Shown here in pieces: positions 18,021 to 27,171 of a stretch of 64,000 nucleotides of DNA (its first letter is position 1; the number at the start of each line of letters is the position of its first letter). This DNA comes from Phytohabitans rumicis. Lineage in GTDB: Bacteria; Actinomycetota; Actinomycetes; Mycobacteriales; Micromonosporaceae. Both the position numbers and the translations under genes were made by a program. The notes under the pieces were generated by a model. The model had not been told where the DNA came from. It made no database searches and saw only the letters and a list, made by a program, of their open reading frames with translations. The stretch is taken from NCBI RefSeq assembly GCF_011764445.1, contig NZ_BLPG01000001.1:6031001-6095000 (forward strand), in the 5' to 3' direction.

Positions 18021-18916
18021 ACCGCTTCCAGTTCGTCGAGGACCACCAGCAGCGCTTCGGCGTGAAGCGGTTGTGCCGGGTCCTGGGCGTGGCCCGGTCC
18101 AGCTTCTACCACTGGAAGGCCACCGCGGCGGCTCGGGCGGCCCGTAAGGCCGACGACGCCGCCCTGGCGGCCCGGATCCGGACCGTGCACGCCGACTTCG
18201 ACGGCACCTACGGCGTGCCGCGGATCACCGCCGAGCTACGCGACCGCGGCGAGCGGGTCAACCACAAGCGCATCGCCCGGGTGATGCGCGGGATCGGCCT
18301 GCAAGGACTGCGACTGCGTCGCCGGCAGCGCACCACGATCCCGGACCCGGCCGCGGCGAAGGCGCCGGACCTGATCGGCCGGGACTTCACCGCACCAGCG
18401 CCGAACCTGCGCTATGTCGGTGACATCACGTACCTGCCCGTCGGCGAGCGCGGATTTCTTTACCTGGCCACCGTGCTGGACCTGCACTCGCGCCGGCTGG
18501 CCGGCTGGGCGATCGCCGACCACATGCGCACCGACCTCGTCCTGGACGCCCTGGCCGCCGCACAGCGCACCCGGGGCAGCCTGGCCGGGGCGATCCTGCA
18601 CACCGACCACGGCGCCCAGTACACCTCCCGAGCGTTCGCCGCCGCCTGCCGTGCCGCCGGCGTTCGCCAGTCGATGAGCGCGGTCGGCAGCTCCGCGGAC
18701 AACGCCGCCGCCGAATCCTTCAACGCCACCTTCAAACGCGAGACCCTGCAAGGCCGCCGCGCCTTCACCGACGAACGAGAGGGACGCCTGACCGCATTCC
18801 GCTGGCTGCACCGCTACAACACCGTCCGCCGCCACTCCCGGCTCGGACAACGATCCCCGATCGCCTACGAGAAGACACTCCGACCAACATCAACTACCCT
18901 GGCATCAGCCGCATAA
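18017..18916 (+). CDS. IS3-family transposase OrfB
   Basis: A 299-residue transposase with HTH_21 (YGVPRITAELRDRGERVNHKRIARVM) and the DDE residues: D in YVGDITYLP, D in HTDHGAQYTS and E in AAESFNATFKRE. It starts at GTG in the overlap with OrfA, so translational coupling rather than an obvious slippery site links the frames. It appears intact. Confidence 0.93.
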   Translation: MNRFQFVEDHQQRFGVKRLCRVLGVARSSFYHWKATAAARAARKADDAALAARIRTVHADFDGTYGVPRITAELRDRGERVNHKRIARVMRGIGLQGLRLRRRQRTTIPDPAAAKAPDLIGRDFTAPAPNLRYVGDITYLPVGERGFLYLATVLDLHSRRLAGWAIADHMRTDLVLDALAAAQRTRGSLAGAILHTDHGAQYTSRAFAAACRAAGVRQSMSAVGSSADNAAAESFNATFKRETLQGRRAFTDEREGRLTAFRWLHRYNTVRRHSRLGQRSPIAYEKTLRPTSTTLASAA

Positions 18917-19119
18917 CCCCGTGTCCAAGATCAGGGTCAAGCCCCCGGGTCGATGGACCCTTTACCCCACCCGATCAGCCACCACCGGCTCCAACAGGCT
19001 ACGACGGGACCACCGCCGAGTGGCGGCTATAGACGAAAACCCGATCGTCGACAACGTCGCGCGCGTGGGTTACGCTCCCGTCTCTATTCAGGCCGACTCC
19101 CAATCGCTCAGGGGTACTC

Positions 19120-19761
19120 GTGCAAGCCGTTGAGGTGATCAAGGCCGTTGCAACGCTGCTGTGGCCGATCGTCGTCGCCGTCGTTGTATTTGCCCTTCTG
19201 CCGGTGGCACGCCGGATGATCAAGGACAGTCATACGGTAGAAATCGAGGTATCTGGCAGTAGGATCAGTGTGCAGCGGGTTTCGGATGAGGTTCGGAAGC
19301 TTATAGAGGACCTCCAGGACCGGGTCAACCAACTCGAAAGCGCGGCGGATACCCCAAGCGCCCAAGAAAGAACGCAAACACCGCAGACCCGGGCCCCGAG
19401 AAAGGTCCTATGGGTGGATGATCGACCAGATGCCAACCTTTTCGAAAGAGCTCGTGTTAGCGAAACCGGCTACGCCGTCATACAGGCTGAATCCACGGCA
19501 AAGGCCCGGCAGATGCTCGGCCTCGAGGGACCGGTTGCTGTGATCGTCTCGGACATGGGGCGAATCGAGAACGGCGCCTACAACCCTAAAGCGGGACTTG
19601 ACCTAGTGAGACAGCTCAGAGACGACGGCGACCAGACGCGGGTAGTCTTCTACAGCTCTCAACGAAGCCTCACCACGGTGGACGGTCACCTTGCGAACAT
19701 TCCGAATGTCGCCTACACCACCTCTCCCACGGAACTCTCAAACCTTCTTGACCTGCGATAA
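19120..19761 (+). CDS. Membrane-anchored receiver-domain protein
   Basis: A 213-residue protein starting at GTG: membrane helix (about 8-30), a predicted coiled coil (52-76), then a receiver-like domain (95-213). The acidic pair D100-D101 in LWVDDRPD, the phospho-acceptor candidate D145 in VIVSDMGRIENG and FYSSQ at the switch position are present. There is no output domain and no kinase nearby. Stand-alone receivers joined to a membrane helix are uncommon; it could act as a phosphate sink or sense the state of a partner. Base composition is lower in GC than the flanking IS, suggesting separate acquisition. Confidence 0.85.
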   Translation: MQAVEVIKAVATLLWPIVVAVVVFALLPVARRMIKDSHTVEIEVSGSRISVQRVSDEVRKLIEDLQDRVNQLESAADTPSAQERTQTPQTRAPRKVLWVDDRPDANLFERARVSETGYAVIQAESTAKARQMLGLEGPVAVIVSDMGRIENGAYNPKAGLDLVRQLRDDGDQTRVVFYSSQRSLTTVDGHLANIPNVAYTTSPTELSNLLDLR

Positions 19762-19845
19762 CAGGGCGCCCTAGATACGCTGTCTTCGGCAGATCCGGTC
19801 GGTCGTATGCCAACATCAGCACGAACTACGCGGAGCTTTCGTAGC

Positions 19846-20166
19846 TTAGCTTTGTTCGAGGGTGTCGGCCAGCTCGAGGAGTGCTCGGTCGGGGAACCAT
19901 GTATTCCCATCCTTGGTGACCCCGACGATCCACCATGTCTCAGCGGGAGAGCCGATGACGATCCTGTCGCCCACGCGAAACCGGGCGCCCCACGCCTCAA
20001 TCCGCATCGTGACTCGCGTGCCGCTGGCGACCCCGGTGCCTTGCACTGCCCAATCATGGCTGCGACTACAGTGGTGCGGCCGATAGTCGTGTTCGGTGCC
20101 TGTCGGAACCACCGATTTGTCCTCGCGCTCACTTCCGGAGCCGAAGAGCCGCCTGAACCTAGACAT
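19846..20166 (-). CDS. Small hypothetical protein
   Basis: A 106-codon frame (MSRFRRLFGSGSERE...RFRVGDRIVIGSPAETWWIVGVTKDGNTWFPDRALLELADTLE). The C-terminal half reads like a small beta-barrel domain and has good coding character. The ribosome site is weak. Function unknown. Confidence 0.5.
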   Translation of the reverse strand: MSRFRRLFGSGSEREDKSVVPTGTEHDYRPHHCSRSHDWAVQGTGVASGTRVTMRIEAWGARFRVGDRIVIGSPAETWWIVGVTKDGNTWFPDRALLELADTLEQS

Positions 20167-20652
20167 CGAACTTCAGGACTCCAATCGTGCGCCCTTACGC
20201 TACGGTGGCGTCTATCAAAACAGCAACGGTGTCGGAGTGGCATGCCTGAACGGCCATGGCGGTATCCGCTCATCGGCATGTTTTGGCGTTGGTGATGGCG
20301 GCGTGGCTATATTCTGCATATGAAAGGCCGCGCCACCCGGCCAAGATCGAATCGGCTGCGGTCCGTACACTCACCCCCGCCCACGTACGCGATGGTGTGG
20401 GACGCGCGGTGTCAGCGCTAGCTGCCTGCCGACCCAGCCCTCCGACCAACATCACCGCGACAACGATCAACTCAAGGCGTAACGACACCATCGACCCCGG
20501 TCGCCTTCCTGATCACCGCGCCACGTACCCGGCGCGCTCTATCCCCACGGCGGCACACACAAGACCCCAACCGAACAGCCCCGCCCCAACTACCGCGCAT
20601 TCCAGATCCGCTCGCCCGGCAGTCGTTCTCAATCGTGCGGCAAGATGATCGT
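20167..20652. other. About 490 bases without a supportable gene
   Basis: Only short conflicting frames occur; one minus-strand frame (20270-20491) begins with a signal-peptide-like segment but lacks a convincing ribosome site. I cannot assign anything. Confidence 0.4.
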
Positions 20653-21310
20653 GTGAGGTCGGGCGAGGCGATCACTGCTGCCATCGACGCCGCACGCGAC
20701 GGCGGCCTTGCAGCCGATCGAGCGTGGGTGCTCCGCGTTGGTGAGAACGGCGTGGTTGTCCTGCCGGCAGCAGGAGCGCTCGCCCGCGTGGTCCATGACC
20801 AGGGGCAACTCGAACTCGTGCGCCATGACCCGATTCGATGCACGGCTTGCAGGCGGCGTGACGTTGTCAGCAACGGATCGGACCTTCCTGACCGCCTACC
20901 GGGAGCACTTGGCGACCCAATGGGACCGGGCCAGGTTCGAGTTGGGTGAGGCTGTGCTGCATGGCGACGCGCACATGGACAATCTGCTACGGACCGCGGA
21001 TGGCCGGTTGGTCTTCGTCGACCTAGAGACGGTGGCGATCGGGCCGCCAGAGTGGGATCTGACCCTCACGGCGCTGTACCACGAGTGCGGGTGGTTCTCC
21101 GCGGATGAGTACGGCGGCTTCGTGGACGCCTACGGCTACGACGTGCGGACCAGTGGCGCTTGGTCCGTCCTGAGGGGCATCCGGATGCTGCGGATGACGA
21201 CTTGGTTGGCGCAGTCGGCTGCCGACCATCCGGAGCGGGAGGTCCAGCTACGACATCGGATTGCCACGCTTCGCGACGGCACAGCTCCCGAGGGCTGGAC
21301 CGGCTTCTAA
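20653..21310 (+). pseudogene. Aminoglycoside phosphotransferase-like remnant
   Basis: The N-lobe start (ITAAIDAARDGGLAADRAWVLRVGENGVVVLP...HDQGQLELV) is in one frame and the C-lobe (LAGGVTLSATDRTFLTAYREHL onward) in another, so there is a frameshift near 20830-20850 and the middle of the N-lobe is missing. The C-lobe keeps the catalytic HGDAHMDNLL and metal-binding VFVDLETVAIGP motifs of the APH/choline kinase fold. Intact relatives are about 270-300 residues. Its stop overlaps the stop of a convergent remnant. Not expected to be active. Confidence 0.75.
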
Positions 21311-21722
21311 CCGCCGACACCGATCGCAGCAGCGATCTCCGTTCGCACTGACTGAACCCGGTCCCCGAGGCTTGGGGTACAGACATGGCGCCCGAGTGTG
21401 GTGCCGAGGAGGCGGATGTCATCGATAGCGCGATGTGAGCCACCTTCCGAGCGTCCATAATGGTGTTCTCGGCATCATCCATCGCACGTCGTAGGTCGTG
21501 ATGAAGGGCTTTTGAGGCAGGCGATGCGGATCATGGTGATGGCCTTCGACCGGACGGCCTCTGGCGGATGCGTCGCGTACGTCGTCTCAAGCCGGCCGAT
21601 CGTAGCGGCGGCCTGTGTCTCGTCACCCGTCGCCATAGCCAGGTCGAACATCACGTGCCCGGCGTCGCCGAGGATCTGACCCTCGTCGGCGTGGTACCCC
21701 CAGGTGGGATCCGGCGAACCAT
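21307..21722 (-). pseudogene. C-terminal remnant of a TPR/XRE-type regulator
   Basis: On the minus strand a frame reads TWGYHADEGQILGDAGHVMFDLAMA, then TYATHPPEAVRSKAITMIRIACLKS. A second frame gives HHDLRRAMDDAENTIMDA and a third gives LGDRVQSVRTEIAAAIG before TAG at 21307-21309. The order matches the C-terminal helical repeats of actinobacterial HTH-TPR proteins, with at least two frameshifts. The N-terminal part is lost where the HAD gene begins. Confidence 0.6.
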
Positions 21723-21738
21723 CGGCCCGCGATGCGGA

Positions 21739-22464
21739 TCATGATCGGCGGCCAAGCCTGCCGGTTAGCACAGCCATCAGCCGGTCCGTATCGGTGAGGT
21801 CCGGCAACACAACTTCTGCTCCGGCACTACGAAGCTGTTCCTCGGTGTCGCGGCCCGTTGCGACGGCCACGATTGTCCCCCCGCCCGCATGTGCTGCTCG
21901 CACGTCGTTGGCAGTGTCGCCCACGATGATCGTGTTGCTGCGTGTGAAGGTAGTGCCGTATCGCGTGCCGGCCCGTTCTTGAGCGATGGGTACCAGCCTG
22001 GCTCGCTCTGGGTCGTCGTCGCCGTAGGCTCCCGCCTCGAAGTCAACATGCCCGTCCAGTCCGAACGATCGCAGCTTTACGACGGCCACGCCGCGGAGGT
22101 TGCCGGTTAGCACCGTCGAGACCAGGGCGGGCAGCTCCGCCGCAGCGGCCAGGGCAGCGGCTGCGCCGGGCAGCCTCCGGCCGTGGCTGCGCAGCTGCTG
22201 GCCGTGCGTCTCGTACTGCCTGACAAGTTCGGCTGAGTACTGCTTCTCCAGGTCGGTGCTTGATGTGATGCCGTGTCGCTCCAAGGTTTCGCTGAAGATC
22301 GCTAGCTCAGTCCGTCCGGTTGGCTCTACCACGTGCTCGATCGATCGTCCCGTGACCGTCTCGAACGCTTCCCGGTACAGTTGGGTGCCCATTCCGCGCG
22401 TCTCGATCAAGGTGTGGTCGATGTCCCACAGGACTAGGCGACGCTCGGCAGGGTGAATAGCCAT
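21739..22464 (-). CDS. HAD-superfamily phosphatase/hydrolase
   Basis: A 241-residue HAD hydrolase. Motif I is WDIDHTL (D14, D16), motif II the Thr in VLTGN, and motif IV IIVGDTANDVRAA. The alpha-helical cap lies between motifs I and II (about 22-105). Phosphoglycolate-phosphatase-like proteins remove phosphate from small metabolites in the cytoplasm; the substrate is not deducible. It is divergent from the XRE-TPR gene, sharing an 89-base promoter region. A 15-bp direct repeat (GCGATGCGGATCATG) links its 3' end (21729-21743) with the remnant downstream (21521-21535). Confidence 0.88.
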   Translation of the reverse strand: MAIHPAERRLVLWDIDHTLIETRGMGTQLYREAFETVTGRSIEHVVEPTGRTELAIFSETLERHGITSSTDLEKQYSAELVRQYETHGQQLRSHGRRLPGAAAALAAAAELPALVSTVLTGNLRGVAVVKLRSFGLDGHVDFEAGAYGDDDPERARLVPIAQERAGTRYGTTFTRSNTIIVGDTANDVRAAHAGGGTIVAVATGRDTEEQLRSAGAEVVLPDLTDTDRLMAVLTGRLGRRS

Positions 22465-22553
22465 TGCCTGAGTCTTCCACGGCGGGCGTAGCCTCTGACC
22501 AAGAGAGTGGGGCTTGACGCCTGTCCAGTGTCGACGACGCTAGGTGGTAAGCG

Positions 22554-23768
22554 GTGGAGTTCCAAGAGTGGGCCATCGGGCAGCGGATCGCGAGCTACCG
22601 GAATCGTCGTGGGCTGACGCAAGAGGAGCTCGCCGGCTTGGTAGGTATATCCCTATCCATGATGAAGAAGATCGAGTCTGGAGATCGACTCGTCACCCGC
22701 TTCTCGCAGCTTGTGCTCTTCGCCCAGGCGTTGCGCATCAAGGACCTACGTGAGCTGACCGGCGTCCCACTGCCGCTCATGCCAGACGGGCGCCGCGGCC
22801 ATCCGTCAGCCGACACCGTGTGCGCCGCCCTCATGCGTCGTGGCGCGGGCCGGGAGACGGACGAGGCGCCCGATCTTACGGACCTGGCGCGTCAGATTGA
22901 ACAGGCTTGGCAGACGTGGCAGGCGCCGTCGGCATTTCGGTATGACGCCCTTGGGCAGCAGCTTCCTGAATTGCTCGCGCGTGTTCAGAACGCGATCAGC
23001 CGGCTTGAGGGACAGGAACGGCGCCAAGCCCTGCGGTTGGCCACCAAGCTGTACCAACTCGCCCGGACCTGGACCAAGCGAGTGGGTGAGTACGAGCTGT
23101 CCATGGTCTCGGCCGATCGTGCCGTCTGGTGTGCGATCGAGGCCGACGATCCGGACCTCGCTGGCGCAGCAGCCTGGAATCTCGCGATGATCCTTTCGGC
23201 TCAGGGCAAGACCGAACATGCCCGATCCGTGGTGCGCCAGGCCATCGCGGAGCTGCAGCCGCGACTGGACACTCCTTCCCCGAAGCGGTTGGCTGTTTTC
23301 GGAGGGCTGCACCTGCTTGGAGCCACAGAGGCAGCCCGCGAGGACAAGACGGGGGACGCGGAGAAGCTTCTGGGCGTGGCGGACAAGGTGGCAGCGAGAA
23401 CCGGCGAGACCAATTACTTTCGTATGGTCTTCGGGCCAATGAACGTTTCCCTGCACCGGGTTTCCACGGCCGCCGAGCTGGGGCGAACCGGCGAGGCGCT
23501 CGACCTGGTGGAGCGGGTCGCTGTCCACGAAGCGCCGGCTGTAGAACGGCGGCTTACCTTTCATCTTGATGCTGCCCGCTGCTATCTCCATAGGCGGAAC
23601 GATGTTGCCGCCGTCCACATGATCCAGCGGATCTATCGCGAATCGCCCGAGGAGTTGAGCTACAGCTCCTTGGTCCGCGGGACGCTTACCCAGCTCAAGG
23701 GCCGGGCCAAGCCCGCCATCGAAGCGGATCTTCGGCCACTCCTTGAAGCCGCGGGCTTGCCAGGATAA
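22554..23768 (+). CDS. XRE-family HTH regulator with TPR-like helical repeats
   Basis: A 404-residue protein starting at GTG. The N-terminal XRE helix-turn-helix (about 5-62: IGQRIASYRNRRGLTQEELAGLVGISLSMMKKIESG) is followed by about 320 residues of helical repeats (for example QALRLATKLYQLARTW, AGAAAWNLAMILSAQGKTEHA). This architecture is common in actinobacterial regulators that bind a peptide or partner through the TPR part. A TTGACG box lies at 22514-22519 upstream. It is the first of a run of XRE genes. Confidence 0.88.
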   Translation: MEFQEWAIGQRIASYRNRRGLTQEELAGLVGISLSMMKKIESGDRLVTRFSQLVLFAQALRIKDLRELTGVPLPLMPDGRRGHPSADTVCAALMRRGAGRETDEAPDLTDLARQIEQAWQTWQAPSAFRYDALGQQLPELLARVQNAISRLEGQERRQALRLATKLYQLARTWTKRVGEYELSMVSADRAVWCAIEADDPDLAGAAAWNLAMILSAQGKTEHARSVVRQAIAELQPRLDTPSPKRLAVFGGLHLLGATEAAREDKTGDAEKLLGVADKVAARTGETNYFRMVFGPMNVSLHRVSTAAELGRTGEALDLVERVAVHEAPAVERRLTFHLDAARCYLHRRNDVAAVHMIQRIYRESPEELSYSSLVRGTLTQLKGRAKPAIEADLRPLLEAAGLPG

Positions 23769-24025
23769 CGAGGTTCGACACCCGCCTGGGTACACCAGGT
23801 GTGTCCCCCACTTGGCGTGAACTCGCCTTTTCTTGGCCCGCCATAGCGTTTGCGATGGCACCGGGGCGACAAGAGCAGATCCACGACGGTAATACGGCAG
23901 TCGGCCGTACCTCTCGCCGTGTCCCGCTCCGCCTTGATGCCCTTGGAGAAGGCCCTGGCCGGACGTAGCTGTGCCGCCGTCCGGCTGGGCGTCCACCTAG
24001 GACCGCGAGGAGGGTGAGCCAGGCG

Positions 24026-24928
24026 ATGCCGCTGCGGATCGAAGGTAACAGTCCATCCGTGTCGCTGCGGTCTCGGTGGCTTGGCCAGCAACTGCGGCAG
24101 CTGCGTGAAGACCGCGGCTTGACCCTGCGGTTTGTCGCCGACGGACTCGGCGTCGAGTACGCGGAGGTTGCGGCTCACGAGCACGGCAGACACATGTTCC
24201 ACCACGGCAAGGTGGCCGCGCTGCTGGACCTCTATCGCGTGTATGACGATGTCGAGCGCGACCATTTGCTGAGGTTGGCGCGGGATGCATTTCGGCTGCC
24301 GCGGTGGGAGGACGACTTCCATGCTCCGGCGCTTGATGTGTCTAGGTTGGACTTTCTCTGGCTGGAGTCGGTTGCGGACCGGATCCGCTGTTACAGCACG
24401 ACGCTGGTACCCGACCTGCTGCGCACACCGAGCTATGTGGAGGCGGTTGTGCGGCGTGAGTCTCCGCCGATGATCGCGGATGAACAGGTGCGCTGGTGGG
24501 TCCGTGCGTTCTGCGACCGGCAGCAGATCTTGAATGCAGCGACGTCAACCGAGGTGCAGGCGGTGATCGCCGAGGCTGCGTTGCGCCGCCCAGTCGGTGG
24601 CGCGGCTAACACCTTGCAGGTCCAGCTTGCCAAGACTGCCGACGGCGGGTCGGTCCAGGCAAGGGTGTTGCCGGCGACGGCCACCTATCTACCCGGCATG
24701 GACGGCTCATTCACTGTGTTCGAGCTGCCCAAGCCGTACCCGAATGCCGTGGCCTGCACTCCCCACCTCGGTGGAGTGGCGATCCATCAGGAGCGGGCCA
24801 CCAAGTGGTACGCGGACGTGTTCGACCGGCTCTGGCGCGTTGCCCTGCCGCCGCAGGACGCCGCGACGCTGATCGCGGATGCCGCTGATCTTCTACCAGT
24901 CAACGAGTTGAGTGAGGGAGGGCACTGA
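24026..24928 (+). CDS. XRE-family regulator with DUF5753 (cassette A, first gene)
   Basis: A 300-residue protein with an N-terminal HTH (about 15-75: SRWLGQQLRQLREDRGLTLRFVADGLGVEYAEVAAHEHG) and a DUF5753 domain (about 95-290, beginning DFLWLESVADRIRCYSTTLVPDLLRT). The ATG at 24026 has GAGGAGGG about 11 bases upstream; the in-frame GTG at 24014 overlaps that site and is less likely. The next gene starts two bases after its stop. Its closest relative in the window is 55710-56543, which has the same downstream partners. Confidence 0.9.
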   Translation: MPLRIEGNSPSVSLRSRWLGQQLRQLREDRGLTLRFVADGLGVEYAEVAAHEHGRHMFHHGKVAALLDLYRVYDDVERDHLLRLARDAFRLPRWEDDFHAPALDVSRLDFLWLESVADRIRCYSTTLVPDLLRTPSYVEAVVRRESPPMIADEQVRWWVRAFCDRQQILNAATSTEVQAVIAEAALRRPVGGAANTLQVQLAKTADGGSVQARVLPATATYLPGMDGSFTVFELPKPYPNAVACTPHLGGVAIHQERATKWYADVFDRLWRVALPPQDAATLIADAADLLPVNELSEGGH

Positions 24929-24929
24929 A

Positions 24930-25859
24930 GTGCCGACGAAGCGAGAACAGTTTGTGCAGACTATGCGCGCCCAGTTTCTGGGCGAACGCATGCGAGCGCT
25001 GCGGGAGGAACGCGGGCTGACCCTCAAGTACGTAGCCGAGTATCTAGGGGTCGAGTTCTCCACGCTGGCGCGGTACGAACGGGCCGAGTGGCCATTCCGC
25101 CGCGACCACGTCTCCGCACTCCTGGATGTCTACGGCGTCCACGACGAGGCCAAGCGGGCCCAGCTGGTAGAGCTGGTAGAGCTGGCGCAGGATGCCTGGC
25201 GGATTGACCAGTGGCACCAGGCGTACAGCGCGTATGACTCGGCCGACGGGACCGTGATCGACCCGTGGTGGTTGCAATGCCGGGCCGAGGAGTTGTGCAT
25301 CTACGCCGCCACCTTGGTGCCGGATCTGGTGCAGACCCGCGAGTACGCCGACGCGGTGGTGCGCCACGTGGAGAAGGCGGTGTTACGGGCGGACAACGTG
25401 GTGCGGCAGGTGATCGCCCGGCAGCAGGTGTTGGAAGACAAGAAGCCCTCGACCCGGCTGACCATCGTGATGGAGGAACCGGTATTGGCCCGACCGGTGG
25501 GTGGGCGGGCGGTGTTGCAGCAGCAACTGGAGCACCTGGCCCGGCTGGTCGAGCGGCCGCACGTGAACATCCGGGTGCTGCCCACACAGGTGGGCTGGCA
25601 CCCCGGCATCCACGGGACGTTCACGCTGTGCCGGATGGCCCGGCCCTACCCGCCGGTCGCGGTGGCAGAGCACCTCGGCGGTCGGTTGATCCTGGAGGCT
25701 GCCGCCGCGGACCGGTACGCGGCCGCGTTCGACAAGCTCACCGAGCTGGCGCTGGATCCGATGCGGTCGGCCGATCTGATTGGTAAGGCCGCCGGGTCGG
25801 GCGCCGCCCGACCCGGCGAGTCTGCGCCTGCGCCGGCTGGGCAGGGGGCGGCGGCATGA
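24930..25859 (+). CDS. XRE-family regulator with DUF5753 (cassette A, second gene)
   Basis: A 309-residue protein starting at GTG (VPTKREQFVQTMRAQFLGERMR), a start supported by the matching N-terminus of its paralogue at 54765-55685 (MPTKREQFAQTIRAQYLGERMR). The HTH is at about 15-75 (LTLKYVAEYLGVEFSTLARYERAEWPFR), DUF5753 at about 100-285. The last 25 residues are Ala/Gly/Pro-rich. It is coupled to the 65-residue gene by an ATGATG overlap at its stop. Confidence 0.92.
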   Translation: MPTKREQFVQTMRAQFLGERMRALREERGLTLKYVAEYLGVEFSTLARYERAEWPFRRDHVSALLDVYGVHDEAKRAQLVELVELAQDAWRIDQWHQAYSAYDSADGTVIDPWWLQCRAEELCIYAATLVPDLVQTREYADAVVRHVEKAVLRADNVVRQVIARQQVLEDKKPSTRLTIVMEEPVLARPVGGRAVLQQQLEHLARLVERPHVNIRVLPTQVGWHPGIHGTFTLCRMARPYPPVAVAEHLGGRLILEAAAADRYAAAFDKLTELALDPMRSADLIGKAAGSGAARPGESAPAPAGQGAAA

Positions 25860-26053
25860 TGCACCTGAACTCAGACGCGGCGCGCGCGGTGGTCACAGTG
25901 GCGGCGCAGCGGATCGCCGCGTACGCGGACAAGCACGCCATCCCAATCGAGCCCGTTCAGTGCGAGGATATGGCCGAAAGTCTGGTGCACGTCTATCAGG
26001 CGTTCTTCGCTGGTCAACAGCACGGAGCGGAGTACGTCGCGCCAACCGACTGA
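25856..26053 (+). CDS. 65-residue partner protein (cassette A, third gene)
   Basis: A 65-residue protein whose ATG overlaps the preceding stop. The core AAQRIAAYADKHAIPIEP...CEDMAESLVHVYQAFFA is mirrored in the 66-residue product at 54568-54768 (AAQRIAAYADKHDLPITPAHCEELAEDLLRAYQEFVA). Both follow an XRE/DUF5753 gene with the same coupled start. I do not know the family; it occupies the place that DUF397 proteins take after other XRE/DUF5753 genes. Confidence 0.85.
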   Translation: MMHLNSDAARAVVTVAAQRIAAYADKHAIPIEPVQCEDMAESLVHVYQAFFAGQQHGAEYVAPTD

Positions 26054-26272
26054 TTCGGCGGAGCAGCGGAGCCGGTCCCTCGTCGTTCTTGGCGCGGCGG
26101 CAGGGCCGGCGGCCTGCTCGACGGTCTCCAGCCAACGGCCTAGCATCAGCGATCAAGGAACCTCAAGCGCGACGTCGACGAGCCTGAGGTTCCCAGGCAG
26201 AAACGCTGTCGAATCGGACAAATATTCGACGTGAGTACCTGTGCCGACAGCGTCGCTACGCCTTTCGGCAGC

Positions 26273-26689
26273 TCACGAAGCCCGGCGCCGACGGACCTTG
26301 GTCTTCCGGCTCGTCCTGGTCTTCCTGGGGGTCCATGGCACGGCCAGCGGCACGGCCGGCGCCGACGGACCTTGGTCTCCGGCTCGTCCTGGACGGATGT
26401 GAAACTCGGCGGACTCTGCCTGCGCCGCGGTCCGGGCGAGGGCCAGCTTCACCATCGCCAGGAACCCGAGCGCCGGCAACGCGGCCGCGAGCCAGCCGAT
26501 CACCGACGGCTCCGCCTCGACGACCTGGGCGGCCAGTGACAGGGCGACCGCGCAGATCAGCACCGTGGAGGCGAACCACACCGGCCGCCCCATCCGATGA
26601 CGGCGGCGGATCTCCAGGCCGGACGCGATGGACATCAACTCCAGGGTGACCGCGTCGGCCCAGGCGAGCCACCCCGGGGGTTGCGCCAC
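26273..26689 (-). pseudogene. Truncated DUF2637 gene copy
   Basis: Residues WLAWADAVTLELMSIASG through GFLAMVKLALAR are almost identical to the intact DUF2637 protein at 39375-39965, but the first membrane helix is missing and the C-terminus after about residue 95 is replaced by Arg/Lys/Pro-rich sequence. The new tail contains a duplicated block (26282-26318 and 26356-26392, sharing GGCGCCGACGGACCTTGGTC). The copy looks like a partial duplication that has decayed. Confidence 0.75.
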
Positions 26690-27171
26690 GCTTTCGTCGC
26701 GGCTGTGAGAGTAGCGGCTACCGTCGTCAACCCCATCCGCTCCTACGGCAACCCCAACGCCCTGCGGCAGCCGGCTCGGCGAGCGCCTCCCGCCCCGGAC
26801 CCTCGCCGACCAAGGGCACCACTGCTGGCACGCCGCCGCTGGCGGGCTGCATCGCCATTGGTGACCCTTAGCTCATTTGGTCGAACGTACCCGCACGAGA
26901 TCGTGCGTTTTGCCGGTTACGTTGTTTGTGGCGGTGAGTCGTGGGTTCGCCAGTGTTTCTAGATATTTCGAGGTATTCCGACGTGATCGGTGGCTGGTCG
27001 GCCGGTTGGCCAGTTTCGGTGTTGCGACTTTGCGTGATGGTCGGCGGGCGGTTGTGTCCGGTTGTGATGTGGTGCGTCCTTGCGGGTTGTGGTTGATATT
27101 GCCGGCTGTCAGTGCCGTCTTGTAGGTTTCCTCTGCTTTGTCGACGCGTTTTCTCTGGGGAGGGAAACAGC
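26690..27171. other. About 480 bases upstream of the RHS gene, no gene
   Basis: After the DUF2637 remnant the sequence becomes T/G-rich toward 27000-27170 and probably contains the RHS promoter and leader. GGGGAGGGAAA at 27157-27167 is the RHS ribosome site. Nothing else is evident. Confidence 0.45.

Larger units (their letters stand above)
17642..18939 (+). mobile_element. IS3-family element, different type
   Basis: About 1,298 bp with ends sharing TGATCTTGGACAC: CCCCCTGATCTTGGACAC at the left and the inverted GTGTCCAAGATCAGGG at the right. No target duplication is evident. It abuts copy 1 of the other IS; since that copy keeps its own GGG duplication, this one was probably there first. Confidence 0.88.

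Noticed and set aside
20270-20491. Minus-strand small secreted protein
   Set aside because: The signal-peptide-like start has no clear ribosome site and the rest has no recognisable coding pattern.
21521-21743. Mobile-element boundary marked by the 15-bp GCGATGCGGATCATG repeat
   Set aside because: There is no transposase or inverted end between the copies; it more likely reflects the small duplication within the decayed TPR gene.
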